Shown here piece by piece: positions 1-5,644 of a stretch of 9,614 nt of DNA. This stretch comes from Vitreoscilla sp. (GTDB lineage Bacteria > Pseudomonadota > Gammaproteobacteria > Burkholderiales > Burkholderiaceae): NCBI GenBank assembly GCA_014378125.1, contig JACMOG010000253.1, forward strand, positions 1 through 9,614, read 5' to 3'. The number at the start of each line of letters is the position of its first letter. Within the stretch, counting starts at the first letter, position 1. The translations under genes were made by a program, and so were the position numbers. The notes beneath the pieces were generated by a model. The model did not search any database and was not told where the DNA came from. It worked only from the letters and a program-made list of their open reading frames with translations.

Positions 1-1
1 C

Positions 2-628
2 GCCGCGCTGATCGCGCTATGCGAGCGCCACGACGCGCTACTGCTGCTGGACGACGCGCACGGCTTCGGAGTGTGCGGGCCGCAGGGGCGCGGCGCGCTG
101 GCGGGCGTCGGACGCACCGGCGCGCGGGCGAGCCGCCGCGTGCTGTACATGGCCACGCTGGGCAAGGCCGCCGGCGTGTCGGGCGCGTTCGTGGCCGGCA
201 GCGACGCGCTGGTCGAATGGCTGCTGCAGAAGACGCGCAGCTACACCTTCGCCACCGCCGCGCCCGCACTGCTGGCCGAGAGCGTGCGCGCCGCGCTGCG
301 GGTGATCCGCGACGAGCCCGCGCGACTGCAGCGGCTGCACGACCACGTCGCGGCGTTCCGCGCGGGGCTGCCGGCCGCGATCGCCGGCACCGGCTGGACA
401 CTGCTGCCGTCGGCCACGGCCATCCAGGCGCTGGTCATCGGGTCGAACGAGGAGGCCCTGCGCGTGATGGCGGTGCTCGCGGCCGCCGGCCTGTGGGTGC
501 CGGCCATCCGCCCGCCCACCGTGCCGGCGGGCACCGCGCGCCTGCGCACCGCGCTGTCGGCGGCGCACACGGCCGCTGACATCGACACATTGCTGGGCGC
601 ACTGGCCGCCGCCGCAGGAACGGCCTGA
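2..628 (+). CDS. bioF: 8-amino-7-oxononanoate synthase, C-terminal part (5' end outside window)
   Basis: This is a PLP-dependent enzyme of the alpha-oxoamine synthase family. It condenses pimeloyl-ACP (or pimeloyl-CoA) with L-alanine to give 8-amino-7-oxononanoate in cytoplasmic biotin synthesis. The frame is open from base 2, giving 208 residues, about half of the usual 385-400. DDAHGFG (fragment residues 17-23) supplies the Asp and His that contact PLP. TLGKAAGVSGAFVAGS follows, with the Schiff-base lysine at fragment residue 55 (codon 164-166). The C-terminal block WVPAIRPPTVPAGTARLR and the closing LSAAH fit BioF better than its relatives Kbl, ALAS or serine palmitoyltransferase. The next gene is convergent, so no bioD or bioB follows; any bio operon partners would lie upstream, out of view. 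Confidence 0.93.
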   Translation, partial: AALIALCERHDALLLLDDAHGFGVCGPQGRGALAGVGRTGARASRRVLYMATLGKAAGVSGAFVAGSDALVEWLLQKTRSYTFATAAPALLAESVRAALRVIRDEPARLQRLHDHVAAFRAGLPAAIAGTGWTLLPSATAIQALVIGSNEEALRVMAVLAAAGLWVPAIRPPTVPAGTARLRTALSAAHTAADIDTLLGALAAAAGTA

Positions 629-637
629 CCCGAGCCC

Positions 638-660
638 GCGACCGCGCTACTTGCGGTCGC
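638..660. terminator. Stem-loop between convergent bioF and lipoprotein genes
   Basis: GCGACCGC (638-645) and GCGGTCGC (653-660) form a perfect 8-bp stem, extendable by one G-T pair, around a short loop. It lies 9 bp after the bioF stop and spans the last codons and stop of the leftward lipoprotein gene. That position suits a shared two-way terminator. No clear T-run follows on either strand, so it may instead only stabilise 3' ends. Confidence 0.4.
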
Positions 661-2563
661 TGTCGTCGGGCTTGCGCTCCGGAGGCTTGCGCTCGTCGGC
701 TTTCGCCTTGTCGGCGTCGGCCTTGGCCTTGGCGGCCTGCTCCTGCTGAGTGCGTTGCTGTTGTTCCTGCTGCGCGCGTTGCTGTTGCTGTTGTTCCTGC
801 TGCGCGTGCTGGGCCTGCTCCTGCTGGGCCTTCTGGGCCTGCTCCTGCTGCTGTGCACGCTGCTGCTGGGCCTGTTGTTGCTGCGCGCGTGCCTGGTCCT
901 GCTGCGCCTTCTGCGCCTGCTCCTGCTGCGCCTTCTGCGCCTGCTCCTGCTGGGACTTCTGCTGTTGCGCCTGTTGCTGCGCGCGCACCTGATCCTGCTG
1001 CACCTTCTGGGCCTGTTGCTGCTGGGCGCGCTGCTGCTGGGCTTGTTGCTCGGCGTGTTGCGCCTGCTCTTGCTGCGCCTTCTGCTGTTGCGCCTGCTGC
1101 CCCGCGCGGGCCTGGTCCTGCTGGGCTTTCTGTGCCTGCTCCTGCTGTGCGTGTTGCTGCTGCGCCTGTTGCTGGGCGCGCTGCGCCTGATCCTGCTGGG
1201 CCTTCTGCTGTTGCGCCTGCTGCTGCGCGCGAGCCTGGTCCTGCTGTGTCTTCTGCGCCTGCTCCTGCTGTGCCTTCTGCTGCTCGCGCTGCGCCTGCTC
1301 CTGCTGCGCCCGCTGTTGCTGGAGTTGCTGCGGTGACGGCTGCGGTGGCTGCCTCTGCGCCTGCCCTTGCGCCGCCCTCGGATCGTTGGGCGTCGGCATG
1401 TCCGGACGGCCCGGCCGATCGCCGTGCGCCGGCACGCCCCGCACCGGCTGAGCCGCGGGCAGCGTGGGCGCCGCATGGCCCGGCTGCCACGCGGCCACGG
1501 GCGTGTTCGACTGCGGCGTCGGCGCGGTGGGCCGCGTGCCTGGGACTGCCGGGGCGGGACGATGCGGATCGGCCGCCACCGCCTGCTGGTAGCCCCGCCC
1601 GTTGGCCGTGGCCGTGGGGGGCGCGATGATCGTCACGTTGCGGATGTTCGTGATGTTGGTGACGTTGTTCGTCACGTTGTGGCTGTTGTTCTCCACGTTG
1701 CCGTTCACGCGCATGCCCACGTTCACCACCGGGGGCGCACCCACCACCACGCGCGGCGGCGTGCCGATGGGGGCTGGCACGATGATGCCCGGACGCGAGC
1801 CCGGCGGCGGCGGGATGAACACGCCCTGCGGCCCGTCGGCGTGATGGCCCGCGTGCACGCCCACCGCCACCACGGCGGCCACGATGGCGATGCCGATGGC
1901 CGGCGCGATGAAGTTGCGCTCGGGCGCCGACCAGTACGCCGGCACGTACACCACCTTGTCGGCGCGGTGCTCGTAGTACGGCTCGTGCCACCGGTAGTCG
2001 GGACGCGGCGGACGCGACCAGCGGCCCGCGCTCCACACCCAGCGGCCTTGCCAGGCCCAGTAGCCGCCCGTCCACACCGCGTCGGGATACGGCGGCGGCG
2101 ACACCTCTTCCACCAGCATCGGCGGGGGCGCCCAGTCGACGGCCACCGGCGCCGGCTGCTCCAGCGGCGGGTCGACGTACACACTCACCACCTGCTGCTG
2201 GTCGTCGTTGGCGTAGCTGGGATCGTCGGCATACACCGGCGCGTTGGGGTCGGTGGACTCGTTGGCGTAGGCCTGCTGGTTGGGCGGCGCCGAATACGTG
2301 GGCGCGGTCGAATAGGCCGGCGCATTCACCACGGCCGGCGCGGCGGCGTAGCGCGTGTTGTTGGCCGCCACCGGGGCCACGGCCTGCGGCACCACGCCCA
2401 CCGGCACCGGCAGCGGCGCCATCGCGTCGGAGGCCGCCGGATCCGGGGCGGGCAACGGCGCGGTGGCCATGGGCGCCGATTCCTTCGAGCACGCGGCGAG
2501 CACGGTCAACGCGACGAGCGCGAGCGCATGCAATCTGAACGGAGTCTGTGAACGAGCGGGCAT
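647..2563 (-). CDS. WxxGxW-motif lipoprotein with long Gln/Ala-rich repeat tail
   Basis: Predicted lipoprotein of 638 residues. The start at 2563 is chosen because AGGAAG lies 6 nt upstream and a clean lipoprotein signal follows: a basic n-region, a hydrophobic core and the lipobox LAAC with Cys25. A longer frame (start 2623) would bury this signal. Residues 26-160 are Pro/Ala/Tyr-rich. Residues 164-192 carry the aromatic GYWAWQGRWVWSAGRW pattern typical of WxxGxW-repeat envelope proteins. Residues 218-239 are a glycine/alanine/valine hydrophobic stretch. Residues 287-311 are Asn/Val/Thr-rich. From about residue 410 to 609 the chain is almost only Q, A, E/D and K/R in nested repeats, followed by a charged Lys/Asp tail. 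Such proteins are thought to sit in the outer membrane or periplasm; no function is assigned. The Q-rich part may be coiled-coil or disordered. Confidence 0.85.
   Translation of the reverse strand: MPARSQTPFRLHALALVALTVLAACSKESAPMATAPLPAPDPAASDAMAPLPVPVGVVPQAVAPVAANNTRYAAAPAVVNAPAYSTAPTYSAPPNQQAYANESTDPNAPVYADDPSYANDDQQQVVSVYVDPPLEQPAPVAVDWAPPPMLVEEVSPPPYPDAVWTGGYWAWQGRWVWSAGRWSRPPRPDYRWHEPYYEHRADKVVYVPAYWSAPERNFIAPAIGIAIVAAVVAVGVHAGHHADGPQGVFIPPPPGSRPGIIVPAPIGTPPRVVVGAPPVVNVGMRVNGNVENNSHNVTNNVTNITNIRNVTIIAPPTATANGRGYQQAVAADPHRPAPAVPGTRPTAPTPQSNTPVAAWQPGHAAPTLPAAQPVRGVPAHGDRPGRPDMPTPNDPRAAQGQAQRQPPQPSPQQLQQQRAQQEQAQREQQKAQQEQAQKTQQDQARAQQQAQQQKAQQDQAQRAQQQAQQQHAQQEQAQKAQQDQARAGQQAQQQKAQQEQAQHAEQQAQQQRAQQQQAQKVQQDQVRAQQQAQQQKSQQEQAQKAQQEQAQKAQQDQARAQQQQAQQQRAQQQEQAQKAQQEQAQHAQQEQQQQQRAQQEQQQRTQQEQAAKAKADADKAKADERKPPERKPDDSDRK
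735..1336 (-). repeat. CAG-rich nested tandem repeat coding for the Q/A-rich tail
   Basis: On the coding (minus) strand this stretch is made of 7-, 8- and 9-codon blocks, for example AQQEQAQK, AQQDQAR and AQQQAQQQK. They combine into a larger unit of 41 codons (123 bp). The landmark CCTGGTCCT/CCTGATCCT on the plus strand (encoding the DQAR/DQVR block) recurs at 892, 988, 1111 and 1234. The spacings are 96, 123 and 123 bp, so one copy is 9 codons shorter. Synonymous CAG/CAA differences between copies show that the repeat is not brand new. Confidence 0.85.
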
Positions 2564-2580
2564 GTCGGGCTTCCTGTGAT

Positions 2581-2599
2581 GACCCCGTCGCGCGGGGTC
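2581..2599. repeat. Perfect inverted repeat just upstream of lipoprotein RBS
   Basis: GACCCCG (2581-2587) and CGGGGTC (2593-2599) are separated by 5 bases. On the minus strand the hairpin would sit immediately before the AGGAAG ribosome site (2572-2577), so it could act in the mRNA leader or as an operator. Function is inferred only from position. Confidence 0.5.
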
Positions 2600-2613
2600 G
2601 GACCGGCGCGGGT

Positions 2614-2630
2614 GGCGCGCCATGCGCGCC
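2614..2630. repeat. Perfect inverted repeat in divergent intergenic region
   Basis: GGCGCGC (2614-2620) and GCGCGCC (2624-2630) are separated by CAT. It is the middle one of three 7-bp inverted repeats between the lipoprotein gene and the DUF2784 gene. In DNA this GC-rich a CG/GC palindrome may be chance. Confidence 0.35.
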
Positions 2631-2652
2631 CATCATCACCGCTCCGGACGGT

Positions 2653-2670
2653 TTTGCCCGACAGGGCAAA
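2653..2670. promoter_or_regulatory. Candidate operator: TTTGCCC-N4-GGGCAAA palindrome
   Basis: TTTGCCC (2653-2659) and GGGCAAA (2664-2670) flank GACA. The arms contain A/T runs that are rare in this DNA, so chance is less likely than for the two GC-only palindromes nearby. It overlaps where the -35 region of the candidate DUF2784 promoter would lie (about 2664-2670), which fits a repressor or activator site. The binding protein is unknown. Confidence 0.4.
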
Positions 2671-2683
2671 CGGGCGGCCCGCC

Positions 2684-2692
2684 TGGGACAAT
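2684..2692 (+). promoter_or_regulatory. Candidate extended -10 promoter of DUF2784 gene
   Basis: TGGGACAAT reads as an extended -10 (TG, one base, then GACAAT at 2687-2692). Transcription would start near 2699, leaving a roughly 20-nt leader before the ATG at 2721. No good -35 is seen. If real, it argues against the in-frame ATG at 2691 as the start. Confidence 0.35.
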
Positions 2693-2720
2693 GGCGGCAT
2701 CCCGAAGAACCCGTTCCTCC

Positions 2721-3140
2721 ATGCCCTCAGTGACCTGGCAATTTCTTGCGGATGTCGTGCTCGCCACGCATATCGCGCTCGCCCTCTTCGTCGTCGTCGG
2801 CCTGCCCCTCATCATCGTGGGCAACCTCCGGCACTGGACCTGGACCAATTCCCCGTGGTTGCGCTTCGCCCACCTCGCAACGATCCTGATCGTCACCGCC
2901 GAGGCATGGGCCGGCATCGTGTGTCCGCTGACCACGCTGGAGATGACCTTGCGCGCGCAGGCCGGCGAGTCCGCCTACGCGGGCAGCTTCGTCGAGCACT
3001 GGCTCCAGGCGCTGTTGTTCTGGCAGGCGCCGCCCTGGGTGTTCGCCACCGTCTACACGCTGTTCGGACTGGCCGTGCTGGCCACGTGGCTGGCGTGGCC
3101 GGTGCGCCTCCGCAAGCCTCGCCCCACCACGCGCCAGTGA
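2721..3140 (+). CDS. DUF2784 family integral membrane protein
   Basis: Protein of 139 residues of the DUF2784 family, small inner-membrane proteins of unknown function. Family marks seen are an N-terminal LADVVLATHIALALFVVVG segment, a conserved ICPLT-like turn (here IVCPLTTLE), a following AGESAYAGSFVEHWL stretch, and a last hydrophobic helix ending in a basic tail (RLRKPRP). Hydrophobicity suggests about four membrane segments, near residues 6-28, 42-60, 82-95 and 97-120. The start at 2721 fits the family's length; an in-frame ATG at 2691 would add ten polar residues and coincides with the -10 candidate. A weak GAAGAA lies about 11 nt upstream. It is divergent from the lipoprotein gene and may share its regulatory region. 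Confidence 0.85.
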   Translation: MPSVTWQFLADVVLATHIALALFVVVGLPLIIVGNLRHWTWTNSPWLRFAHLATILIVTAEAWAGIVCPLTTLEMTLRAQAGESAYAGSFVEHWLQALLFWQAPPWVFATVYTLFGLAVLATWLAWPVRLRKPRPTTRQ

Positions 3141-3212
3141 GCGCGACGGCGGGTCTCGGACAACGCCGCGTCGTCCGGCGCGCGGCAGATCCATTGCCGT
3201 CTTCCGTGCTCA

Positions 3213-3228
3213 GCCCGATCCGTCGGGC
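3213..3228 (+). promoter_or_regulatory. Leader hairpin before small periplasmic protein
   Basis: GCCCGA (3213-3218) and TCGGGC (3223-3228) form a 6-bp stem with a 4-base loop. It ends 7 nt before the GGAAAGA ribosome site of the next gene. It could tune translation or mRNA stability. The rest of the 3141-3247 gap shows no clear promoter. Confidence 0.3.
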
Positions 3229-3247
3229 GCTCAACGGAAAGACCCTC

Positions 3248-3418
3248 ATGAACAAGACCCTCATCGCGCTCGTCGCCGCCTCCGCCGCCACCTTCTCGCT
3301 GGGCGCCTTCGCCGACGAGTCCACCGCGCAGGCCTCCGTCGACAAGGCGCAAGCCAAAACCGACTACAAGTCGGACAAGGCCCAGGCCAAGGCCGACCTC
3401 AAGGCCAACACGAACTGA
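3248..3418 (+). CDS. Small Lys/Ala-rich periplasmic protein
   Basis: A 56-residue protein with a strong ribosome site (GGAAAGA, 5 nt before ATG). Residues 1-22 form a Sec signal peptide: MNK, a hydrophobic core, and AFA before the predicted cut. The mature part of about 34 residues is charged and helical-looking, with an 11-residue tandem repeat: DKAQAKTDYKS (32-42) then DKAQAKADLKA (43-53). Similar small exported proteins in Burkholderiales are often labelled TolA-like or hypothetical because of the Lys/Ala/Asp pattern; that name reflects composition, not shown function. It stands alone, with a strong stem-loop after its stop. Confidence 0.75.
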   Translation: MNKTLIALVAASAATFSLGAFADESTAQASVDKAQAKTDYKSDKAQAKADLKANTN

Positions 3419-3441
3419 TCGCACGCCGAGGGGTCACTCAC

Positions 3442-3471
3442 CGAGGGGCCTGGCCCCTTCACGGCCCCTCG
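3442..3471 (+). terminator. Strong stem-loop after small periplasmic gene
   Basis: CGAGGGGCC (3442-3450) and GGCCCCTCG (3463-3471) form a perfect 9-bp GC-rich stem with a 12-base loop, 23 bp after the stop codon. An outer CGAGGGG copy at 3427-3433 could pair with the same right arm. Only a weak pyrimidine run follows, so this is a terminator by position and stem strength rather than by a classic U-tract. Confidence 0.55.
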
Positions 3472-3532
3472 ACGGCGTTCTCGCGTGGCCCTGGCACGAT
3501 GTCCCATCCTCCGGGGCCATTTCGATTTCAGG

Positions 3533-3538
3533 CATGAT
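3533..3538 (+). promoter_or_regulatory. Weak -10 candidate for His-rich peptide gene
   Basis: CATGAT matches four of six bases of TATAAT and is followed by a GC-rich discriminator (CCCGG). It would leave a leader of about 50 nt before the ATG at 3594. No convincing -35 is seen. Confidence 0.22.
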
Positions 3539-3593
3539 CCCGGCCCGTCGGACGTTCGTGTCGACGACTCCCCCAACACAAGAAAGTAGCTCC

Positions 3594-3716
3594 ATGTCCC
3601 TCACCAAGTTGATCGCCGTCGCCGCCGTGCTGTCGATGTTCGCCGTGTCCGCCGATGCGCGCCGGCGTCACCACCACCATCGTCACCACCATCACCACCG
3701 CCACGCGCATCGTTGA
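3594..3716 (+). CDS. Tiny secreted His/Arg-rich peptide
   Basis: A 40-residue peptide. AGAAAG lies about 7 nt before the ATG. Residues 1-22 look like a Sec signal peptide (MSLTK, a hydrophobic core, then SADA before the cut). The remaining 18 residues hold 11 His and 6 Arg with a single Ala: three Arg, a run of four His, Arg, a run of five His, then a mixed end. Such tracts bind Zn, Ni, Cu or Co, so a periplasmic metal buffer or carrier is plausible; that is inference. His codons mix CAC and CAT. A stem-loop follows the stop by 14 bp, suggesting a one-gene transcript. The family is not recognised; the clean signal peptide and RBS argue for a real gene. Confidence 0.65.
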   Translation: MSLTKLIAVAAVLSMFAVSADARRRHHHHRHHHHHRHAHR

Positions 3717-3730
3717 ACGTCGGCGGCCCC

Positions 3731-3747
3731 GGCCGGGAGGCCCGGCC
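3731..3747 (+). terminator. Stem-loop after His-rich peptide gene
   Basis: GGCCGGG (3731-3737) and CCCGGCC (3741-3747) form a perfect 7-bp stem with a 3-base loop, 14 bp after the stop codon, followed by TTCGACGACCTTC. Likely a terminator; the U-tract is poor. Confidence 0.5.
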
Positions 3748-3814
3748 TTCGACGACCTTCACGCGAACTCGACATTGCTGCGCGTTCGCCGCACGTATCT
3801 GCGTGCAAAGCTTC

Positions 3815-3843
3815 TTGGCAGCCCTGCCATTTGAGTCGACATT
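3815..3843 (+). promoter_or_regulatory. Candidate promoter of the DUF1800-DUF1501 operon
   Basis: TTGGCA (3815-3820) matches the -35 consensus in five of six bases. With a 17-bp spacer it is followed by GACATT (3838-3843), a weak -10. The -35 is part of a TGGCAG-CC-CTGCCA palindrome (3816-3829), so the site may be regulated. The -10 overlaps the second copy of an ACTCGACATTG/AGTCGACATTG direct repeat (first copy near 3767). The leader to the ATG at 3920 would be about 70 nt. Confidence 0.3.
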
Positions 3844-3919
3844 GAAGTCCTGGACAGCGCGAACGAGAGCAACTCGGCGCCGTCCGGCACACCACCACCG
3901 TCGCGACCAGAGGGCTGAC

Positions 3920-5644
3920 ATGACTGTCGAATCCCCGGAACAACCGTGCGCCGTCCCGGCGCTCGGCGAGCCGCCCGAACCCGTCTTTTCCGTCGCCCCG
4001 GCGACCGTCGCCGCGGCACTCGCGGCCACGCTGGCAGCCTGTGGCGGCGGAGGCGGCGGATCGCCATTCCCCGCGCCCTCTCCGCCGCCTCCACCCCCGC
4101 CACCCGCCGCGCCCACCGAGGCCGAGGCCTCGCGCTTCCTCGCGCAGGCCTCCATGGGCGCGAGCCGAGCGGACATCGCCAGCGTGGTCAGCCTGGGCTA
4201 CGCCGGCTGGCTCGACGCGCAGTTCGCGTTGCCGGTGTCCGACACCCGCTGGGACTGGCTCGTGGCGCAGGGCTACACGGCGTCCACGCACAAGAACGAC
4301 GAGGCCGGCTTCGACGCCGCCATCTGGCGCAAGCTGCTCAGCGCGCCCGACACGTTGCGCCAGCGCGTGGCCTTCGCGCTGTCCGAGATCTTCGTCATCG
4401 GCATCGACGGCCTGGTGGGGGGTGGCTGGAAGCAGTTCAGCGCCGCGGCCTGGGCCGACATGATGGAGGCCAACGCGTTCGGCAGCCACCGCGCGTGGCT
4501 GCAACAGATGTCGCTGTCAGGCGCGATGGGCGATTTCCTCACGTTCCGCGGATCCGCGAAGGAGGATCCGGTCAGCGGCGCGCTGCCCGACGAGAACTAC
4601 GCCCGCGAGCTGATGCAGCTGTTCACCATCGGCCTGGTCCTGCTCAACGCCGACGGCACCCCGCAACTCACGGGCGGCCTGTCCACGCCCACCTACGCGC
4701 TCACCGACATCACCGGCCTGGCCCGCGTGTTCACCGGCTGGGACTTCGACCTGCAGGGCCAGAACGCTGGCACCGGCACGGCCACGCCCGACTTCGTACG
4801 GCGCCCGCTGATCCAGGTTCCCGCGCGCTACGAGACCGGCGCCAAGACCTTTCTCGGCACCATCATCCCCGCCGGCACCGACGCCACCACCAGCCGGACG
4901 TTGGCGCCCGCCGCCATCTCCGCGCACCAGAACCTCGCGCCGTTCTTCAGCCGCCAGCTGATCCAGCGCCTGGTCACCAGCAACCCGAGCGCGGCCTACG
5001 TGGCGCGCGTGGCCGCGGTGTTCGCCGACGACGGCCACGGCGTGCGCGGCAACCTGCAGGCGGCGGTGCGCGCGCTGCTGCTCGACGCCGAGGCGCGCAC
5101 GCCTGGCGACGCCACCACCTATGGCAAGCTGCGCGAGCCCATCCTGCGCTTCACGGGCTGGGCCCGCGCGTTCGCCGTGACGTCGCCCAGCGGCTTGTGG
5201 GCGGTGGGCGACCTGTCCGACGCGGCCAAGGGCCTCGCGCAGAGCCCGCTGCGCTCGCCCTCGGTGTTCAACTTCTTCCGGCCCGGCTACGTGCCGCCCA
5301 ACACGGCGCTCGACGCCGAGGCGCTGGAGTCGCCGGAATTCCAGATCACCAACGAGTCGTCGGTGGTGGGCTGCGTCAACTATCTCCAGCGCGCCGTGGC
5401 CGGGAGCGTCGCCGACCTCACGCCGGACTACTCGTCGCTCGCCGCCATCGCCGACGACGCGAACGCGCTGCTCGCCGAGCTGAACCTCGTGCTGGCCGCG
5501 AACCAGCTCGGCGCCGCGACGGTGAAGGCGCTGGCCACGGCCGTCGCCACGATGGCCGGCGGCACCGACACCACCCGCGGCGCCCGCATCAACGCCGCCC
5601 TCGTGCTGGTGTTGGCCGCGCCCGAAAACATCGTCCAGAAGTGA
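3920..5644 (+). CDS. DUF1800 family protein, probable lipoprotein
   Basis: Protein of 574 residues. AGAGGG lies 5 nt before the ATG. A hydrophobic stretch ends in LAAC (Cys41) followed by six Gly and an eight-Pro linker (residues 55-62), as in many anchored DUF1800 proteins. However, residues 1-41 contain no Lys or Arg, so the signal is atypical. The DUF1800 domain follows: FLAQASMG (73-80), RQRVAFALSEIF, DENYARELMQLFTIG (about 224-238), ALTDITGLARVFTGWDF, FFSRQLIQRLV (near 345), KLREPILRFTGW, SPSVFNFFRPGYVPP (near 446) and the ITNESSVVG block near the end. DUF1800 proteins are usually encoded beside DUF1501; their biochemical role is not established. The stop overlaps the DUF1501 start, so the two are translated together. 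A frame extension upstream to 3713 runs through the stem-loop and is unlikely to be coding. Confidence 0.9.
   Translation: MTVESPEQPCAVPALGEPPEPVFSVAPATVAAALAATLAACGGGGGGSPFPAPSPPPPPPPPAAPTEAEASRFLAQASMGASRADIASVVSLGYAGWLDAQFALPVSDTRWDWLVAQGYTASTHKNDEAGFDAAIWRKLLSAPDTLRQRVAFALSEIFVIGIDGLVGGGWKQFSAAAWADMMEANAFGSHRAWLQQMSLSGAMGDFLTFRGSAKEDPVSGALPDENYARELMQLFTIGLVLLNADGTPQLTGGLSTPTYALTDITGLARVFTGWDFDLQGQNAGTGTATPDFVRRPLIQVPARYETGAKTFLGTIIPAGTDATTSRTLAPAAISAHQNLAPFFSRQLIQRLVTSNPSAAYVARVAAVFADDGHGVRGNLQAAVRALLLDAEARTPGDATTYGKLREPILRFTGWARAFAVTSPSGLWAVGDLSDAAKGLAQSPLRSPSVFNFFRPGYVPPNTALDAEALESPEFQITNESSVVGCVNYLQRAVAGSVADLTPDYSSLAAIADDANALLAELNLVLAANQLGAATVKALATAVATMAGGTDTTRGARINAALVLVLAAPENIVQK

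Noticed and set aside
755..1336. Plus-strand Leu-rich open frame of 193 codons
   Set aside because: It is the antisense of the CAG-rich repeat (CTG on this strand reads as Leu). It has no ribosome site, and its only pattern is that of the lipoprotein repeats.
735..1336. CRISPR-like array because of regularly spaced repeats
   Set aside because: There are no unique spacers, and the repeat is in-frame coding sequence of one protein.
435..2669. Very long minus-strand frame (744 codons) over the lipoprotein gene
   Set aside because: Low-complexity Gly/Ala/Arg/Pro product typical of a shadow frame in GC-rich DNA. The lipoprotein frame has a signal peptide, lipobox, RBS and WxxGxW motifs.
2691..2720. 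ATG 2691 as start of the DUF2784 gene
   Set aside because: It adds ten polar residues outside the family, has no ribosome site, and overlaps the -10 candidate GACAAT.
3815..3832. Sigma-54-like promoter (TGGCA element) upstream of DUF1800
   Set aside because: The needed GC doublet at the right distance from GG is absent (AT there), so a -12 element is not supported.
3946..5640. N-terminal extension of the DUF1501 frame, suggesting a 1028-residue fusion
   Set aside because: Before 5641 the product is Arg/Ala/His-rich with no domain and lies out of frame over DUF1800. The DUF1501 domain begins right after the GTGA overlap.
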